Shown in pieces: positions 8,989 to 18,615 of a stretch of 64,000 nucleotides of DNA. A program made the position numbers and the translations under genes. Below the pieces are notes generated by a model. That model was given only the letters and a program-made list of their open reading frames with translations. It made no database searches and was not told where the DNA came from. How positions within the stretch are numbered: the first letter of the stretch is position 1; the number at the start of each line of letters is the position of its first letter. Origin of the DNA: CBDCKR01 sp964572045 (GTDB taxonomy: Bacteria; Gemmatimonadota; Gemmatimonadetes; Longimicrobiales; Gaopeijiaceae); the NCBI GenBank assembly GCA_964572045.1, contig CAZNEI010000002.1, positions 1 to 64,000 on the forward strand, written 5' to 3'.

Positions 8989-10302
8989 CTAAGATTCCCA
9001 CGGAGCCGCCGACAGAATCTGGACGGGATCGAACTCCCGCTGAAGCTTGCGCACCAACTCCCTCGGGCTGCGGTCGGCCCCCCAAGCTCCGAGGCTCCGG
9101 ACGATGTCCGGCGGCCCCTCGGAGACGACTAGACCGCCGCCCTCCGCTTCCAGGGAACGCCTCACCCTCGCCAGGACGCTCACGACGCGGTCCAGCCATC
9201 CCTCGCTCCGTTCGAGCCGCGCGATCATGACGCGCAGTATGCCTGTATGCACATGTGCGGCCATCCGCATCCCCCACCCGGCGTCTTGTTCAGCGAGGTC
9301 GCGAAGGCCCGCGGCCGCCTTGACGAGTCTCGACAACCTGGCCGGAAGTAGGCTTAGGCGAAGCACCAGCTCCGCCCCGTTCTCCATTGCCCGGACGTCG
9401 TCGAAGAAGGCCTGGGAACCGCGGCCCTCAAGGCGCGCGAGCGGGGTTTGGCCGGCCGCCCGACAGACGATTCGGTCCACCTCCCCAGCTGCCGCGGGCG
9501 ACTCGAGGATCCGCACTGCCACCCGAGGCTCTCGGCCACATCTGGAATCCTCTCGCTCCAGCGTCAACATCTCGACAGCAGCGAGCGTAACCGGGGCGGC
9601 AGCAATGGCGCGGGCCAGCAGCGCCGCCGATGAGACCTCGGAGCTCCGGAAGAGCAGTGTCCGGTCGAGTTCGGGCAGGGGGTGCAACCGCGTCGTGAGC
9701 GACGTGATGACCCCCAATGTGCCCCAACTCCCCGGGACCAGCTTGAGCAGGTCGAAGCCAGCCACGTTCTTCACCACCCGCCCCCCGAGGCGGAGCAGGC
9801 GGCCATCTCCCGTGACGAGCGTCGCCCCGAGCACATGATCCCTCGGAGTGCCGAAGCCGGCCTGGAGCGGTCCCGCAGACGCAGTGCCGATGGTGGCCCC
9901 GAGGCTGCCCCTTGTCGAGCCAGGCGGGTCGAGGGGAAGCCACTGCCGACCCCTTCGCGCGCGCCGAGCAAGCCGATCCAAGCCGATCCCCGCCTCGGTC
10001 GTGATGACGAGGTCGCTCGGCTCGTGAGCCAGCACGCGATCCATGCGCGTCATGCCGACGACCACATCCACGCGGTCGGGCGGCCGTCCACCCCTCCCCC
10101 ACGTTCCCCTCCCTCTCGGGACGCAACTCCAACCGTGTTCGCTGGCCATTCCGAGAATCTGCGCTACCTCGTCCTCCGTCTCCGGGAGAACGACGGCTTG
10201 AGGCACGCGCTCGCACAAGGCCCAGGCGGTCTCCGCCCGAAAGCTGTTCAAGACCCGGCCCCCGGGGAGCTCGTCGGCCAGCAGGGCCGCGATCGGGTTC
10301 AC
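8989..10302 (-). CDS. glcE: Glycolate oxidase FAD-binding subunit GlcE
   Basis: A 437-residue PCMH-type FAD-binding protein, shorter than GlcD and lacking its metal-site C-terminus, as is normal for GlcE. The flavin-binding loop is near residue 60 (CVPRGRGTWGRGG), followed by LVITTEAGIGLDRLARRARR and GSTRGSLGATIGTASAGPL. Its ATG overlaps the glcD stop by 4 nt, indicating translational coupling. With GlcD and GlcF it forms the membrane-associated glycolate dehydrogenase. It is separated from glcF by about 70 nt. Confidence 0.92.
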   Translation of the reverse strand: MNPIAALLADELPGGRVLNSFRAETAWALCERVPQAVVLPETEDEVAQILGMASEHGWSCVPRGRGTWGRGGRPPDRVDVVVGMTRMDRVLAHEPSDLVITTEAGIGLDRLARRARRGRQWLPLDPPGSTRGSLGATIGTASAGPLQAGFGTPRDHVLGATLVTGDGRLLRLGGRVVKNVAGFDLLKLVPGSWGTLGVITSLTTRLHPLPELDRTLLFRSSEVSSAALLARAIAAAPVTLAAVEMLTLEREDSRCGREPRVAVRILESPAAAGEVDRIVCRAAGQTPLARLEGRGSQAFFDDVRAMENGAELVLRLSLLPARLSRLVKAAAGLRDLAEQDAGWGMRMAAHVHTGILRVMIARLERSEGWLDRVVSVLARVRRSLEAEGGGLVVSEGPPDIVRSLGAWGADRSPRELVRKLQREFDPVQILSAAPWES

Positions 10303-11798
10303 ACCGAGGCTTTGAGCGGCTCGGGGACCGGCAAGGCCGGCGAATGCGGGGGATCAGGAAGCAAATCGGGGAGCACCTTGTTCGGATTCATCTTCCCTTG
10401 GGGGTCGAAAACAGCCTTCACACGTCGCATGGCGTCCAACTCGGCCGGACCGTGCACCAGAGACATGAACGACCGCTTGTCGGCCCCCACGCCATGCTCA
10501 CCCGTGATCGTGCCGCCCGCCTCCACACACACAGCCATGATCTTCTTGGACGCCTCCTCCACTCGTGCAAGTTCCTTCTGGTCCCCCCGATCGAAGAGGA
10601 TGTTTGGATGCAGGTTGCCGTCCCCAGCGTGAAAGACGTTGGCGACCCTCAGCTCGTATCGCTTCGCGATCTCCGAGATCCGGGCCAACACGTCGGGGAG
10701 GCGGCTCCGTGGGACGGTCGCGTCCTGCACGAGGAGGTCGGGCGCGATGCGGCCCATGGCACCGAAGGCCTTCTTGCGGCCCTGCCAGAGCGCCTCTCTC
10801 TCCGCTGCAGACGCGGCCGCCCGCACCTCCCTGGCACCGGCGTTCCTGCAATGGGTGAGGGCGCGCTCGACATCTGCCGAGAGTCCTGCCTTCACACCGT
10901 CGAACTCCACGACCAGCGCCGCCTCCGCATCGGTTGGATAGCCCGCGGCGTAGACGCTTGCTTCAACAGCTCGGATGGTGGGACCATCGACAATCTCCAA
11001 GGCGGCGGGGAGCAACCCGTCGGCGATAATCGCGCTCACTCCGCGTCCTGCGTCCTCGAGCTTGTCGAAGATCGCCAGCAGCGTCCGGACCCCCTCCGGC
11101 TTGGGAAGCAAGCGCACCTGAATCTCGGTAGCGATTCCGAAGCATCCCTCCGACCCCACAAAGAGCCCCACGAGATCGTAGCCGGCCGGCTCCCTGCCAA
11201 GACCGCCGAATCGAGACACCTCTCCCTCGTAGGTTACGACCGTGAGACCGGTCACGTAACGGGAGGTGACCCCGTACTTGAGGCAGTGGGGCCCTCCCGA
11301 ATTCTCGGCCACGTTGCCGCCGAGGGTGCAGGCGCTCTGCGACGATGGATCCGGAGCGTAGTAGAGTCCATAGGGATCCGCGGCTTCGGTGAGATGGGCG
11401 TTGATCACTCCCGGCTGAACCCGTGCCAGGCGGTTGTCCGGATCGATTGCAAGGATCCGGTTCATTCGAGCCGTGCCGACGATCACGGAGCGCTCCTTGG
11501 CGAGCGCTCCCCCCGACAGCCCGGTTCCGGCTCCTCGAGGCACAACCGGCACCGCCTCCTCCGAGAGGATCCGGAGCACCCGGCTCACCTCATCCGTGTT
11601 CTTGGGAAGTACCACGCCGGCCGGCGCCCACCGGTAGGCGGTTAGGCCGTCGGACTCATAGGCGAGCAGCCGGTGGGGATCGGAGATGACCCACGCGTCC
11701 CCGACGACCACGGCCAACTTTTTTTCGAGCGACGGAGTGAGGGGCATGGGGAGAAGGAATGGAGCCGATGCGTCACAGGTCTCGGCGTGAGCCGCCAC
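10299..11798 (-). CDS. glcD: Glycolate oxidase catalytic subunit GlcD
   Basis: FAD-linked (S)-2-hydroxy-acid oxidase subunit. The PCMH flavin loop VVPRGAGTGLSGGA is near residue 95, followed by CTLGGNVAENSGGPHCLKYG. The C-terminal domain has the metal and substrate histidines in NVFHAGDGNLHPNI and ITGEHGVGADKRSF. Up to 499 residues are encoded from the GTG at 11798; an internal ATG at 11747 (MPLTPSLEKKL) matches family N-termini better but lacks a clear Shine-Dalgarno, so the start is uncertain. It is the first gene of glcDEF. Related D-lactate dehydrogenases share the fold; the glcE and glcF partners support glycolate. Confidence 0.93.
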   Translation of the reverse strand: MAAHAETCDASAPFLLPMPLTPSLEKKLAVVVGDAWVISDPHRLLAYESDGLTAYRWAPAGVVLPKNTDEVSRVLRILSEEAVPVVPRGAGTGLSGGALAKERSVIVGTARMNRILAIDPDNRLARVQPGVINAHLTEAADPYGLYYAPDPSSQSACTLGGNVAENSGGPHCLKYGVTSRYVTGLTVVTYEGEVSRFGGLGREPAGYDLVGLFVGSEGCFGIATEIQVRLLPKPEGVRTLLAIFDKLEDAGRGVSAIIADGLLPAALEIVDGPTIRAVEASVYAAGYPTDAEAALVVEFDGVKAGLSADVERALTHCRNAGAREVRAAASAAEREALWQGRKKAFGAMGRIAPDLLVQDATVPRSRLPDVLARISEIAKRYELRVANVFHAGDGNLHPNILFDRGDQKELARVEEASKKIMAVCVEAGGTITGEHGVGADKRSFMSLVHGPAELDAMRRVKAVFDPQGKMNPNKVLPDLLPDPPHSPALPVPEPLKASV

Positions 11799-11850
11799 AC
11801 TTGGCCAACGCCTGGGTGAGCCTCAGTATACCACTCAAGAAAACGGGTAG

Positions 11851-12579
11851 CTACGCCAGAAAGTCGCGGATAGCCTCGACACTCTGGGTCACAGCACGCG
11901 CGACGCGACCATCGGCAAACCCCGTTCCGTACACCTCCATCACCACCTCGTCCGTGGTGGCCTCCGGCCGCATCGCAAGAACCTCCTGCACCTGCCGGAT
12001 CCTGTCCCGACGGTGGGTCTCGAAGGTGTCGAGCGTTTGTTCGGGATCCTCCACGGGAGGCCCGTGCGTCGGATAGAGCACCCGGCACCGTAGGGTACGT
12101 AGAATCTGGAGCGAGTTGAGGTAGTCGGCTACGCATCCCTCGTATTCGCCGACCCAGGTGGTGTCCCCTTGCCCCAGAATGAGATCGCCTGGGAAGGCCG
12201 CATCGGCTTCCGGCCAGTGGAAGGTAACGTGCTCTCGGGCGTGGCCCGGGGTGTCGACACCCACGAGACGCCCCTGGTCCGTTTCGACAGCGTCCCGCGT
12301 CGCCATGGGGCGAGCGCATCCCACCCCCCGGCCCCATATCTCGGCACCGAGGGCCTGGGCCACCTCCTCCGCCGCACCGGCATGATCGGCATGGCCGTGG
12401 GTCACGAGTACCCATGCTTGATCGGCCTCGGAGACCGCATGCAGAATGGCCCGTACGTGGCTGTCCACGTCTGGGCCGGGATCGATGATGGCCACGCGCC
12501 TACGGCCTACCAGATATGTGCGTGTCCCATCGAGGGTGAAGGGTCCCGGATTGTCGCCGACGACACAACGCGGCCTCAC
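11851..12579 (-). CDS. Metallo-beta-lactamase-fold hydrolase (LACTB2/glyoxalase II-like)
   Basis: A 242-residue MBL-fold hydrolase with the zinc motif THGHADHAGAA, a later zinc His (DTPGHAREHVTFHW), bridging Asp in FPGDLILGQGDT, and YPTHGPPVEDP near the C-terminus. A winged-helix tail (about residues 190-242) is typical of the LACTB2 group, which includes endoribonucleases and thioesterase-like enzymes. It has no signal peptide and lies 6 nt downstream of the GAF protein gene, so the two are probably co-transcribed. The substrate is unknown. Confidence 0.85.
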   Translation of the reverse strand: MRPRCVVGDNPGPFTLDGTRTYLVGRRRVAIIDPGPDVDSHVRAILHAVSEADQAWVLVTHGHADHAGAAEEVAQALGAEIWGRGVGCARPMATRDAVETDQGRLVGVDTPGHAREHVTFHWPEADAAFPGDLILGQGDTTWVGEYEGCVADYLNSLQILRTLRCRVLYPTHGPPVEDPEQTLDTFETHRRDRIRQVQEVLAMRPEATTDEVVMEVYGTGFADGRVARAVTQSVEAIRDFLA

Positions 12580-12585
12580 CGCACG

Positions 12586-13047
12586 TCAGCGCCGCTCCGC
12601 AACCAATTGCTCCGCCAACTTCGCCGCGACGGCCTGCAGATCATCGTCGTCCGCTTCGGTAAAGGCCGCAGGGCTCCTGCTGTCAATGTCGATCTGGCCG
12701 AAGATCTCGTCGCCCGCCCGGATCAGCACGACCATCTCTGACTTAACCCGCGGGTCGCAGGAGATGTAGTTGTCGATCGCACTTACGTCGGGCACGTTCA
12801 TGTTCTCACGCCTGGCGACCGCCGTGCCACACACGCCTTCCCCGATGGCGATCCTCCCATGAGTGGTCGGCTTCCCAACATAGTTGTGCAGCCAAAGGTC
12901 GTGCCGCTCGGCGTCGAGGAGGTATATCCCTACCCAATCGAAGCGAGGGTCTGATGCCTTGATACTCTTCACGGCATGTCGCAGCAGGGCGTCCGACAGA
13001 AACCCGTCATCCCTCAACTTCTGCAACTCCTGCACCAGTGCTCTCAC
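12586..13047 (-). CDS. GAF-domain protein, free methionine-(R)-sulfoxide reductase-like
   Basis: A single GAF domain of 153 residues resembling fRMsr (MsrC), the enzyme that reduces free methionine-R-sulfoxide. Two of the three family cysteines can be placed: C73 in GEGVCGTAVAR and C97 in DNYISCDPR. The position ten residues before C73, where the third Cys of E. coli-type enzymes sits, is H63 here. The family has variants, so activity cannot be ruled in or out. The fit of GEGVCGTAVARR and FGQIDIDSRSPAAFTEAD to fRMsr is good. It is cytoplasmic and probably precedes the MBL hydrolase in an operon. An alternative is a ligand-binding GAF sensor. Confidence 0.75.
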   Translation of the reverse strand: MRALVQELQKLRDDGFLSDALLRHAVKSIKASDPRFDWVGIYLLDAERHDLWLHNYVGKPTTHGRIAIGEGVCGTAVARRENMNVPDVSAIDNYISCDPRVKSEMVVLIRAGDEIFGQIDIDSRSPAAFTEADDDDLQAVAAKLAEQLVAERR

Positions 13048-13207
13048 AGCTCTAGCAACACCTCCAACGGGTGGCAGCCTTCCAAGATCCCGAGGCCTTC
13101 CCAGGTTCCGGCGGCCTGATGGGACCGCAAAGGGTAGGCGGGAGCTACGTGAAGGTCAAGTCGCCCTGGGTCCTCTATCTGACGTGCGGACCGGCGCCGC
13201 ACCGGCT

Positions 13208-14278
<1,071 letters not shown>

Positions 14279-14365
14279 GCGTGGGAAACTATCGAAGAGA
14301 CGCGCCGCCTCAAGGGGTAGCCGCCTCTGCTGCGGAGCCCGGTGATCGAAGACCCGGGGAACGGC

Positions 14366-14857
14366 TCAATCGAACTCGTGGCCCTGGTCCCACGGGGGGG
14401 ACTCCGGCGGACGAGGCCCCCACCTGCTACTGCTTCTCAACACCGTCATCCGGAGGGCACCGTCTTGGAGCCCCTGCTCTAGCCGCCGTCTCACACGGCG
14501 CTGCACGGCGTGCCGCGTGGGAGGCAGGAGCAGACTGAAGCCGATCAGATCCGTGAGAATGCCGGGAGTGAGCAGGAGGGCGCCCCCGACAAGGATGCTC
14601 AGGCCGTCCATGATGGCCTGAGCGGGCAGTTGGCCCCCGGCGAGATCATCCCGCAGCCTCCAGAGTGTCCGGAGGCCTTCAAGGCGAGCCAGCCACGCCC
14701 CGGCGACTCCGGTCAGCACTACGAAGCCGATGGTGGGCAAGAACCCGACGGTCTGGCCAATCCGTAACAGGAGGGCGAGTTCCAGCAGCGGAACGACGAC
14801 GAAGAGCAGCGCGAGTCTGGCAAGGAGCGTCATGGCTGCTCGTACACCGTGCTTCAC
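14366..14857 (-). CDS. fxsA: FxsA-family membrane protein
   Basis: A 163-residue inner-membrane protein with hydrophobic segments at about 10-30, 33-55 and 83-112, and a basic cytoplasmic tail. The GVAGAWLARLEGLRTLWRLR loop and GALLLTPGILTDLIGFSLLLP are diagnostic of FxsA, a family linked to phage F exclusion in E. coli. The GTG at 14857 has AGGA seven bases upstream; an ATG at 14833 is an alternative. It overlaps the upstream-oriented ispH region only outside coding sequence. Its function in this organism is unknown. Confidence 0.88.
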   Translation of the reverse strand: MKHGVRAAMTLLARLALLFVVVPLLELALLLRIGQTVGFLPTIGFVVLTGVAGAWLARLEGLRTLWRLRDDLAGGQLPAQAIMDGLSILVGGALLLTPGILTDLIGFSLLLPPTRHAVQRRVRRRLEQGLQDGALRMTVLRSSSRWGPRPPESPPWDQGHEFD

Positions 14858-15010
14858 TGCCGGATCCTGCCAACCCCCTTGGTGACCGGGCGTGGGGTGC
14901 GCCGCGAAGCCGCGAGGCCCGTGAGCTTCGCCTCAGTCGGGGGATGGGTTAGGTTTGTGCCTCGGAGCGCGAGTCCGGCCCGGCCAGACGCGGGGGGAGC
15001 GAGGGACCTC

Positions 15011-16252
15011 ATGGAGCAGACGTACTTTCGAAGGGGGCTCGGGCTCAAAGCCGAGGTGCGGCCCCTGATCAATTCCGATTACCACTCGGCGCTGGTCGCA
15101 ACCATTCGCAGCGCGGGCTATCGCCGCGTCTTCGGCGATGTGACCGTGCGGCTCGCCGAAGAGTTCGGCTTCTGCTACGGCGTCGACCGGGCGATCGACT
15201 ACGCCTACGAAGCCCGCAAGAAATTCCCGAGCCGGCGCATCTACTTGGTCGGTGAGATCATCCACAACCCACATGTGAACCAGCGCATCCGGGACATGGG
15301 CATCGAGTTCCTCTGGCGCGGCGCGGACGGCACGTTCGACTTCTCACACCTGACGGACGAGGACGTCGTCATCCTGCCGGCCTTCGGCGTGACCTTGGGC
15401 GACTTCAGGACGCTCAGGGACATCGGATGCGTTGTCGTGGACACGACGTGCGGGTCCGTCTTGCTCGTGTGGAAGCGGGTGGAAGGGTACGCCCGGGAAG
15501 GGTATACGGCCGTGATCCACGGCAAGCACTACCACGAGGAGTCGAGGGCGACGGCCTCGCAAGTCCGCAAGTACGAGGGCGGCAAGTACATTATCGTACG
15601 GGACATGCCCGAAGCCGAGCTTCTCTGCGACTACATCGCCGGTCGTCCGGACCGTCTGTCCCGCCACGCCTTCATGGCGCATTTTCGTGACAAGTGCTCC
15701 GACAGCTTCGAGCCCGACGTGGATCTCAAGAAGATCGGAGTTGCCAACCAGACGACGATGATCGCCAACGAATCGTTGGCCATCGGTGCAAAGATCCGGG
15801 AGGCGATGGTTGAGGGAATGGGGGAAGCGTACGCGGAGGAGAGCTTTCGATCCTTCGGGACGATCTGCTCGGCCACGCAGGACCGCCAGGACGCCGTCGA
15901 AAAGATGATGGACGAAGGGGCGCCCGACGTCATGGTCGTCATCGGCGGATACAATTCCTCGAACACTGATAATCTGGCGCACCTGTGCAGGCGCTTCACC
16001 GTCACCTATCACATTGACGACGCGGCATGCATCGATGTGGAAGACGGCTCAATTCGGCACAAGCCGGCCCTCGGCAGCAACTCCCCCGAGCGGGTCGAGA
16101 CCGGTTGGCTACCCGCTGGGCCCTTCGAACTCGGCGTCACGGCAGGTGCCTCGACGCCGAACAACAAGATCGGCGAGGCTTTGGTCCGGATCATGGAGGT
16201 GAGGGGATTGGCTCCGGTGCTCTACGACGGCGGAAGCGAGCTTCCTAGGTAG
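15011..16252 (+). CDS. ispH: 4-hydroxy-3-methylbut-2-enyl diphosphate reductase IspH (cyanobacterial/plant-like form)
   Basis: The last enzyme of the MEP isoprenoid pathway, reducing HMBPP to IPP and DMAPP with an Fe-S cluster. At 413 residues it is about 100 longer than the E. coli form and matches the cyanobacterial/plant class. Cluster cysteines are C55 (FGFCYGVDRA), C147 (DTTCGSV) and C286 (TICSATQDRQDA). The conserved GEIIHNPHVNQRI and GGYNSSNTDNLAHLC segments are present. ATG 15011 has GAGGGA nine bases upstream; the open frame before it is not family-like. It is the only well-supported plus-strand gene between 3.5 and 40 kb, so it may be an insertion or local inversion. Confidence 0.95.
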   Translation: MEQTYFRRGLGLKAEVRPLINSDYHSALVATIRSAGYRRVFGDVTVRLAEEFGFCYGVDRAIDYAYEARKKFPSRRIYLVGEIIHNPHVNQRIRDMGIEFLWRGADGTFDFSHLTDEDVVILPAFGVTLGDFRTLRDIGCVVVDTTCGSVLLVWKRVEGYAREGYTAVIHGKHYHEESRATASQVRKYEGGKYIIVRDMPEAELLCDYIAGRPDRLSRHAFMAHFRDKCSDSFEPDVDLKKIGVANQTTMIANESLAIGAKIREAMVEGMGEAYAEESFRSFGTICSATQDRQDAVEKMMDEGAPDVMVVIGGYNSSNTDNLAHLCRRFTVTYHIDDAACIDVEDGSIRHKPALGSNSPERVETGWLPAGPFELGVTAGASTPNNKIGEALVRIMEVRGLAPVLYDGGSELPR

Positions 16253-16478
16253 GGAGACGAGCCGGGAGGATCCCTCGGGACAGCCGTGGGCGTGCCCGCG
16301 AGACCTCCTCCCGCAACCCGCAGCTCACGCTGAAGCGGGGAGCGGCCCGGAGAGACGCGAACTCGCACAGCACATTGCATGCGCGGATCCTCACCGGTCG
16401 TCATGCTCGGCCGGATCGACGAGGGGCCGGGGGCCGCCGACCTCGCGGCCAGCTGATACGGGTGCCTCACGATGCCCT

Positions 16479-17882
16479 CTAGACGTGGAGCGGCCGACCC
16501 AGTGCAGCCAGCGCTCCCTCGGCGACCGCCTCGCTCAGAGTCGGATGCGGGTGCATGGCGCGGTCCATTTCCTCGGCCGTCGACTCAAGGTGCCGCCCAA
16601 TCACGAACTCTCCGATCAGCTCGGTCGCGTGCGGGCCAACGATATGGGCACCCAAGACCTCCGAGTACTTCTTGTCGCGAATCACCTTCACGAAGCCCTC
16701 CGTGTGGCCGGCGGCCAAGGCGCGTCCGTTTCCGAGCCACGGGAACTTGCCCACTTCGATCTCGTGCCCCGCTTCGAGAGCCTGCTCCTCGGTAAGGCCT
16801 ACGGAAGCGACCTCCGGGTAGCAGTATGTGCAGTTGGGCACGTTGCCGTAGTCGACCGCCTCGTGCCCGTGGCCAGCGATCGCTTCCACGCAAAGCACCC
16901 CCTCGTGCATCGCCTTGTGTGCGAGCAGTTGTTTTCCCGCGCAGTCGCCGAGTGCATAGATCCCCGGCACGTTGGTTCGCATGAGGTCGTCGACCGCAAC
17001 GAATCCGTGCCCGTCGAGATGGACACCCGCCGCCTCAAGTCCGAGGTCCTCGGTATTGGGGATCCGTCCGACCGCCGATAGCACGCTCTCGACAGCAAGG
17101 GTTCGCCTGCGGTCGTTCTTGTCACGGAAGGTCAGGATCACCGACTTCACGCCGATCTCGGCCCTCTCGACGCTCGCACCTGTGAAAAAGTCCACGCCCC
17201 GCCTCTTGAGGCTGCGCTGCACGGCTGCCGAGCAGTCCTTGTCCTCCAGGGGAAGAATGCGATCGAGCGCCTCGATCACGGTAACCTTGGTACCGTACGC
17301 GTTATAGACATCGGCGAACTCCATCCCGACCGCACCCGCACCCACCACCGCCAACGACTCCGGCGCGTTCTTCTGGAAGAGCGCCCCGGTGGACGACCAC
17401 ACACGATCCTCGTCGATGGGGAGCACGGGAATGTCTCTCGGCCGAGACCCGGTAGCCAGGATGACGTGGCCTGCGGAGTAGGCCTCCTTCGAACCGTCCA
17501 CGGCCTCGACCTCGACCATGCCCCCTCCAAGAAGGCGACCCCGGCCCGTCAGTCGGGTCACCCTGTGCTTCTTGAACAAATGCGCCACGCCTCGGCTCAA
17601 TCGGTCGGCAACGGATCGACTGCGTTCTTGGGCGGGCCCGAGGTCGAACTTCGCTCCCTCCAAGATGATCCCGTGAGAGCCCGCCACGGCCATCTCGTTG
17701 ACCAGCGCTGCACTGTTCAGGAGCGTCTTGGTGGGGATGCAGCCGACGTTCAGGCAGACTCCCCCGAGCTTGCCCTCCTCGACGCACGCTGTGCTCAGCC
17801 CGAGCTGACTGGCCCGTATCGCCGCTACGTAGCCTCCTGGTCCCGCACCGATGACGAGAACGTCAAAGTTCCTTTCTGACAC
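16479..17882 (-). CDS. lpdA: Dihydrolipoamide dehydrogenase (E3)
   Basis: A 467-residue flavoprotein that reoxidises lipoyl groups of 2-oxoacid dehydrogenases using NAD+. N-terminal FAD motif VIGAGPGGYVAA, redox disulfide GGVCLNVGCIPTK, NAD-binding VVGAGAVGMEFADVY, the central GIYALGDCAG, and the C-terminal catalytic HPHPTLSEA. The GTG at 17882 follows an excellent GGAAGGAG site, so I prefer it over ATG 17939. It lies about 3.7 kb downstream of the E2 gene rather than inside the pdh operon, on the same strand, and likely serves that complex as E3. Confidence 0.96.
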   Translation of the reverse strand: MSERNFDVLVIGAGPGGYVAAIRASQLGLSTACVEEGKLGGVCLNVGCIPTKTLLNSAALVNEMAVAGSHGIILEGAKFDLGPAQERSRSVADRLSRGVAHLFKKHRVTRLTGRGRLLGGGMVEVEAVDGSKEAYSAGHVILATGSRPRDIPVLPIDEDRVWSSTGALFQKNAPESLAVVGAGAVGMEFADVYNAYGTKVTVIEALDRILPLEDKDCSAAVQRSLKRRGVDFFTGASVERAEIGVKSVILTFRDKNDRRRTLAVESVLSAVGRIPNTEDLGLEAAGVHLDGHGFVAVDDLMRTNVPGIYALGDCAGKQLLAHKAMHEGVLCVEAIAGHGHEAVDYGNVPNCTYCYPEVASVGLTEEQALEAGHEIEVGKFPWLGNGRALAAGHTEGFVKVIRDKKYSEVLGAHIVGPHATELIGEFVIGRHLESTAEEMDRAMHPHPTLSEAVAEGALAALGRPLHV

Positions 17883-18100
17883 GTCTTGCTCTCCTTCCAA
17901 GAAACGAGCCCGGTCGCCGATTGGCACGCGAGCGGGCACGTCAGGAGGTTTGCGGAATGTGGCCCGAAGCTCTCTCTCTCCGGACCGACTCCGGCAATGG
18001 CCTTGGAAGTTAGACGGGGCGTAGAGGCAGGTAAACCCTACCCGACATCCCCCGTCCCCAGGCTGGAGAAACCGCGCTTCATCCCCCTGCGGCTCGAAGA

Positions 18101-18346
18101 TATGGAAGGGGCAACGGCCGGGTCCGGCATGTGCCGGTGCAGGCGGCGTGGAGCTACCGCTTCCCGCCTCGGCGAGGAGCGGTGCTGAAGCGACGTCAGG
18201 AGGGCCAGCCGGCCGACGCCGTAGCCCGCAATTGGAAGGCGCAGCACCGGCTTCACAAGGTGTTCGAGCGGCTGGCGATGAGGAAGACCAGCCAGATCGC
18301 GGCAGTGGCGGCGTATGTCAGGAGGATGCACCGTCGAAGCAAACCT
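18101..18346 (+). pseudogene. Remnant of an IS110-family transposase (C-terminal part)
   Basis: Only about 80 residues of reading frame are recognisable. GNGRVRHVPVQAAWSYRFP followed by KRRQEGQPADAVARNWKAQ and HRLHKVFERLAMRKTSQIAA matches the C-terminal conserved block of IS110/IS116/IS902 transposases, where GN-x-x-x-R precedes an AAWxYR segment. The upstream catalytic DEDD domain is absent, and after about 18346 the frame no longer resembles the family. The remnant sits in a 733-base gene-poor stretch (17883-18615) between the lpdA and transporter genes; I recognise nothing else in that stretch. Element ends were not identified. Confidence 0.7.
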
Positions 18347-18615
18347 CGTGTTACCCAGGCGACCCCTCCCCTTCAGCGCCCCGGAAACAACGAGATCCCA
18401 GCTTGACAGAGGGCCCTTCCGTAACAGGTCCCGGGGAAATGCCGGACCGCACGTTCGACCAGTTGAACGCCGGGATCCACCTGCCCACGCAACGACGGCC
18501 AATCATAGAACAGAGATTCTAGATCACAACCGTCGCCCATCGCGCCCTGGGCCACGCACCCTCTTCCCGAGGCGGGATCTCCGACTGTTTCGTGCCGCAG
18601 CCGGGGGGGAAGTCC

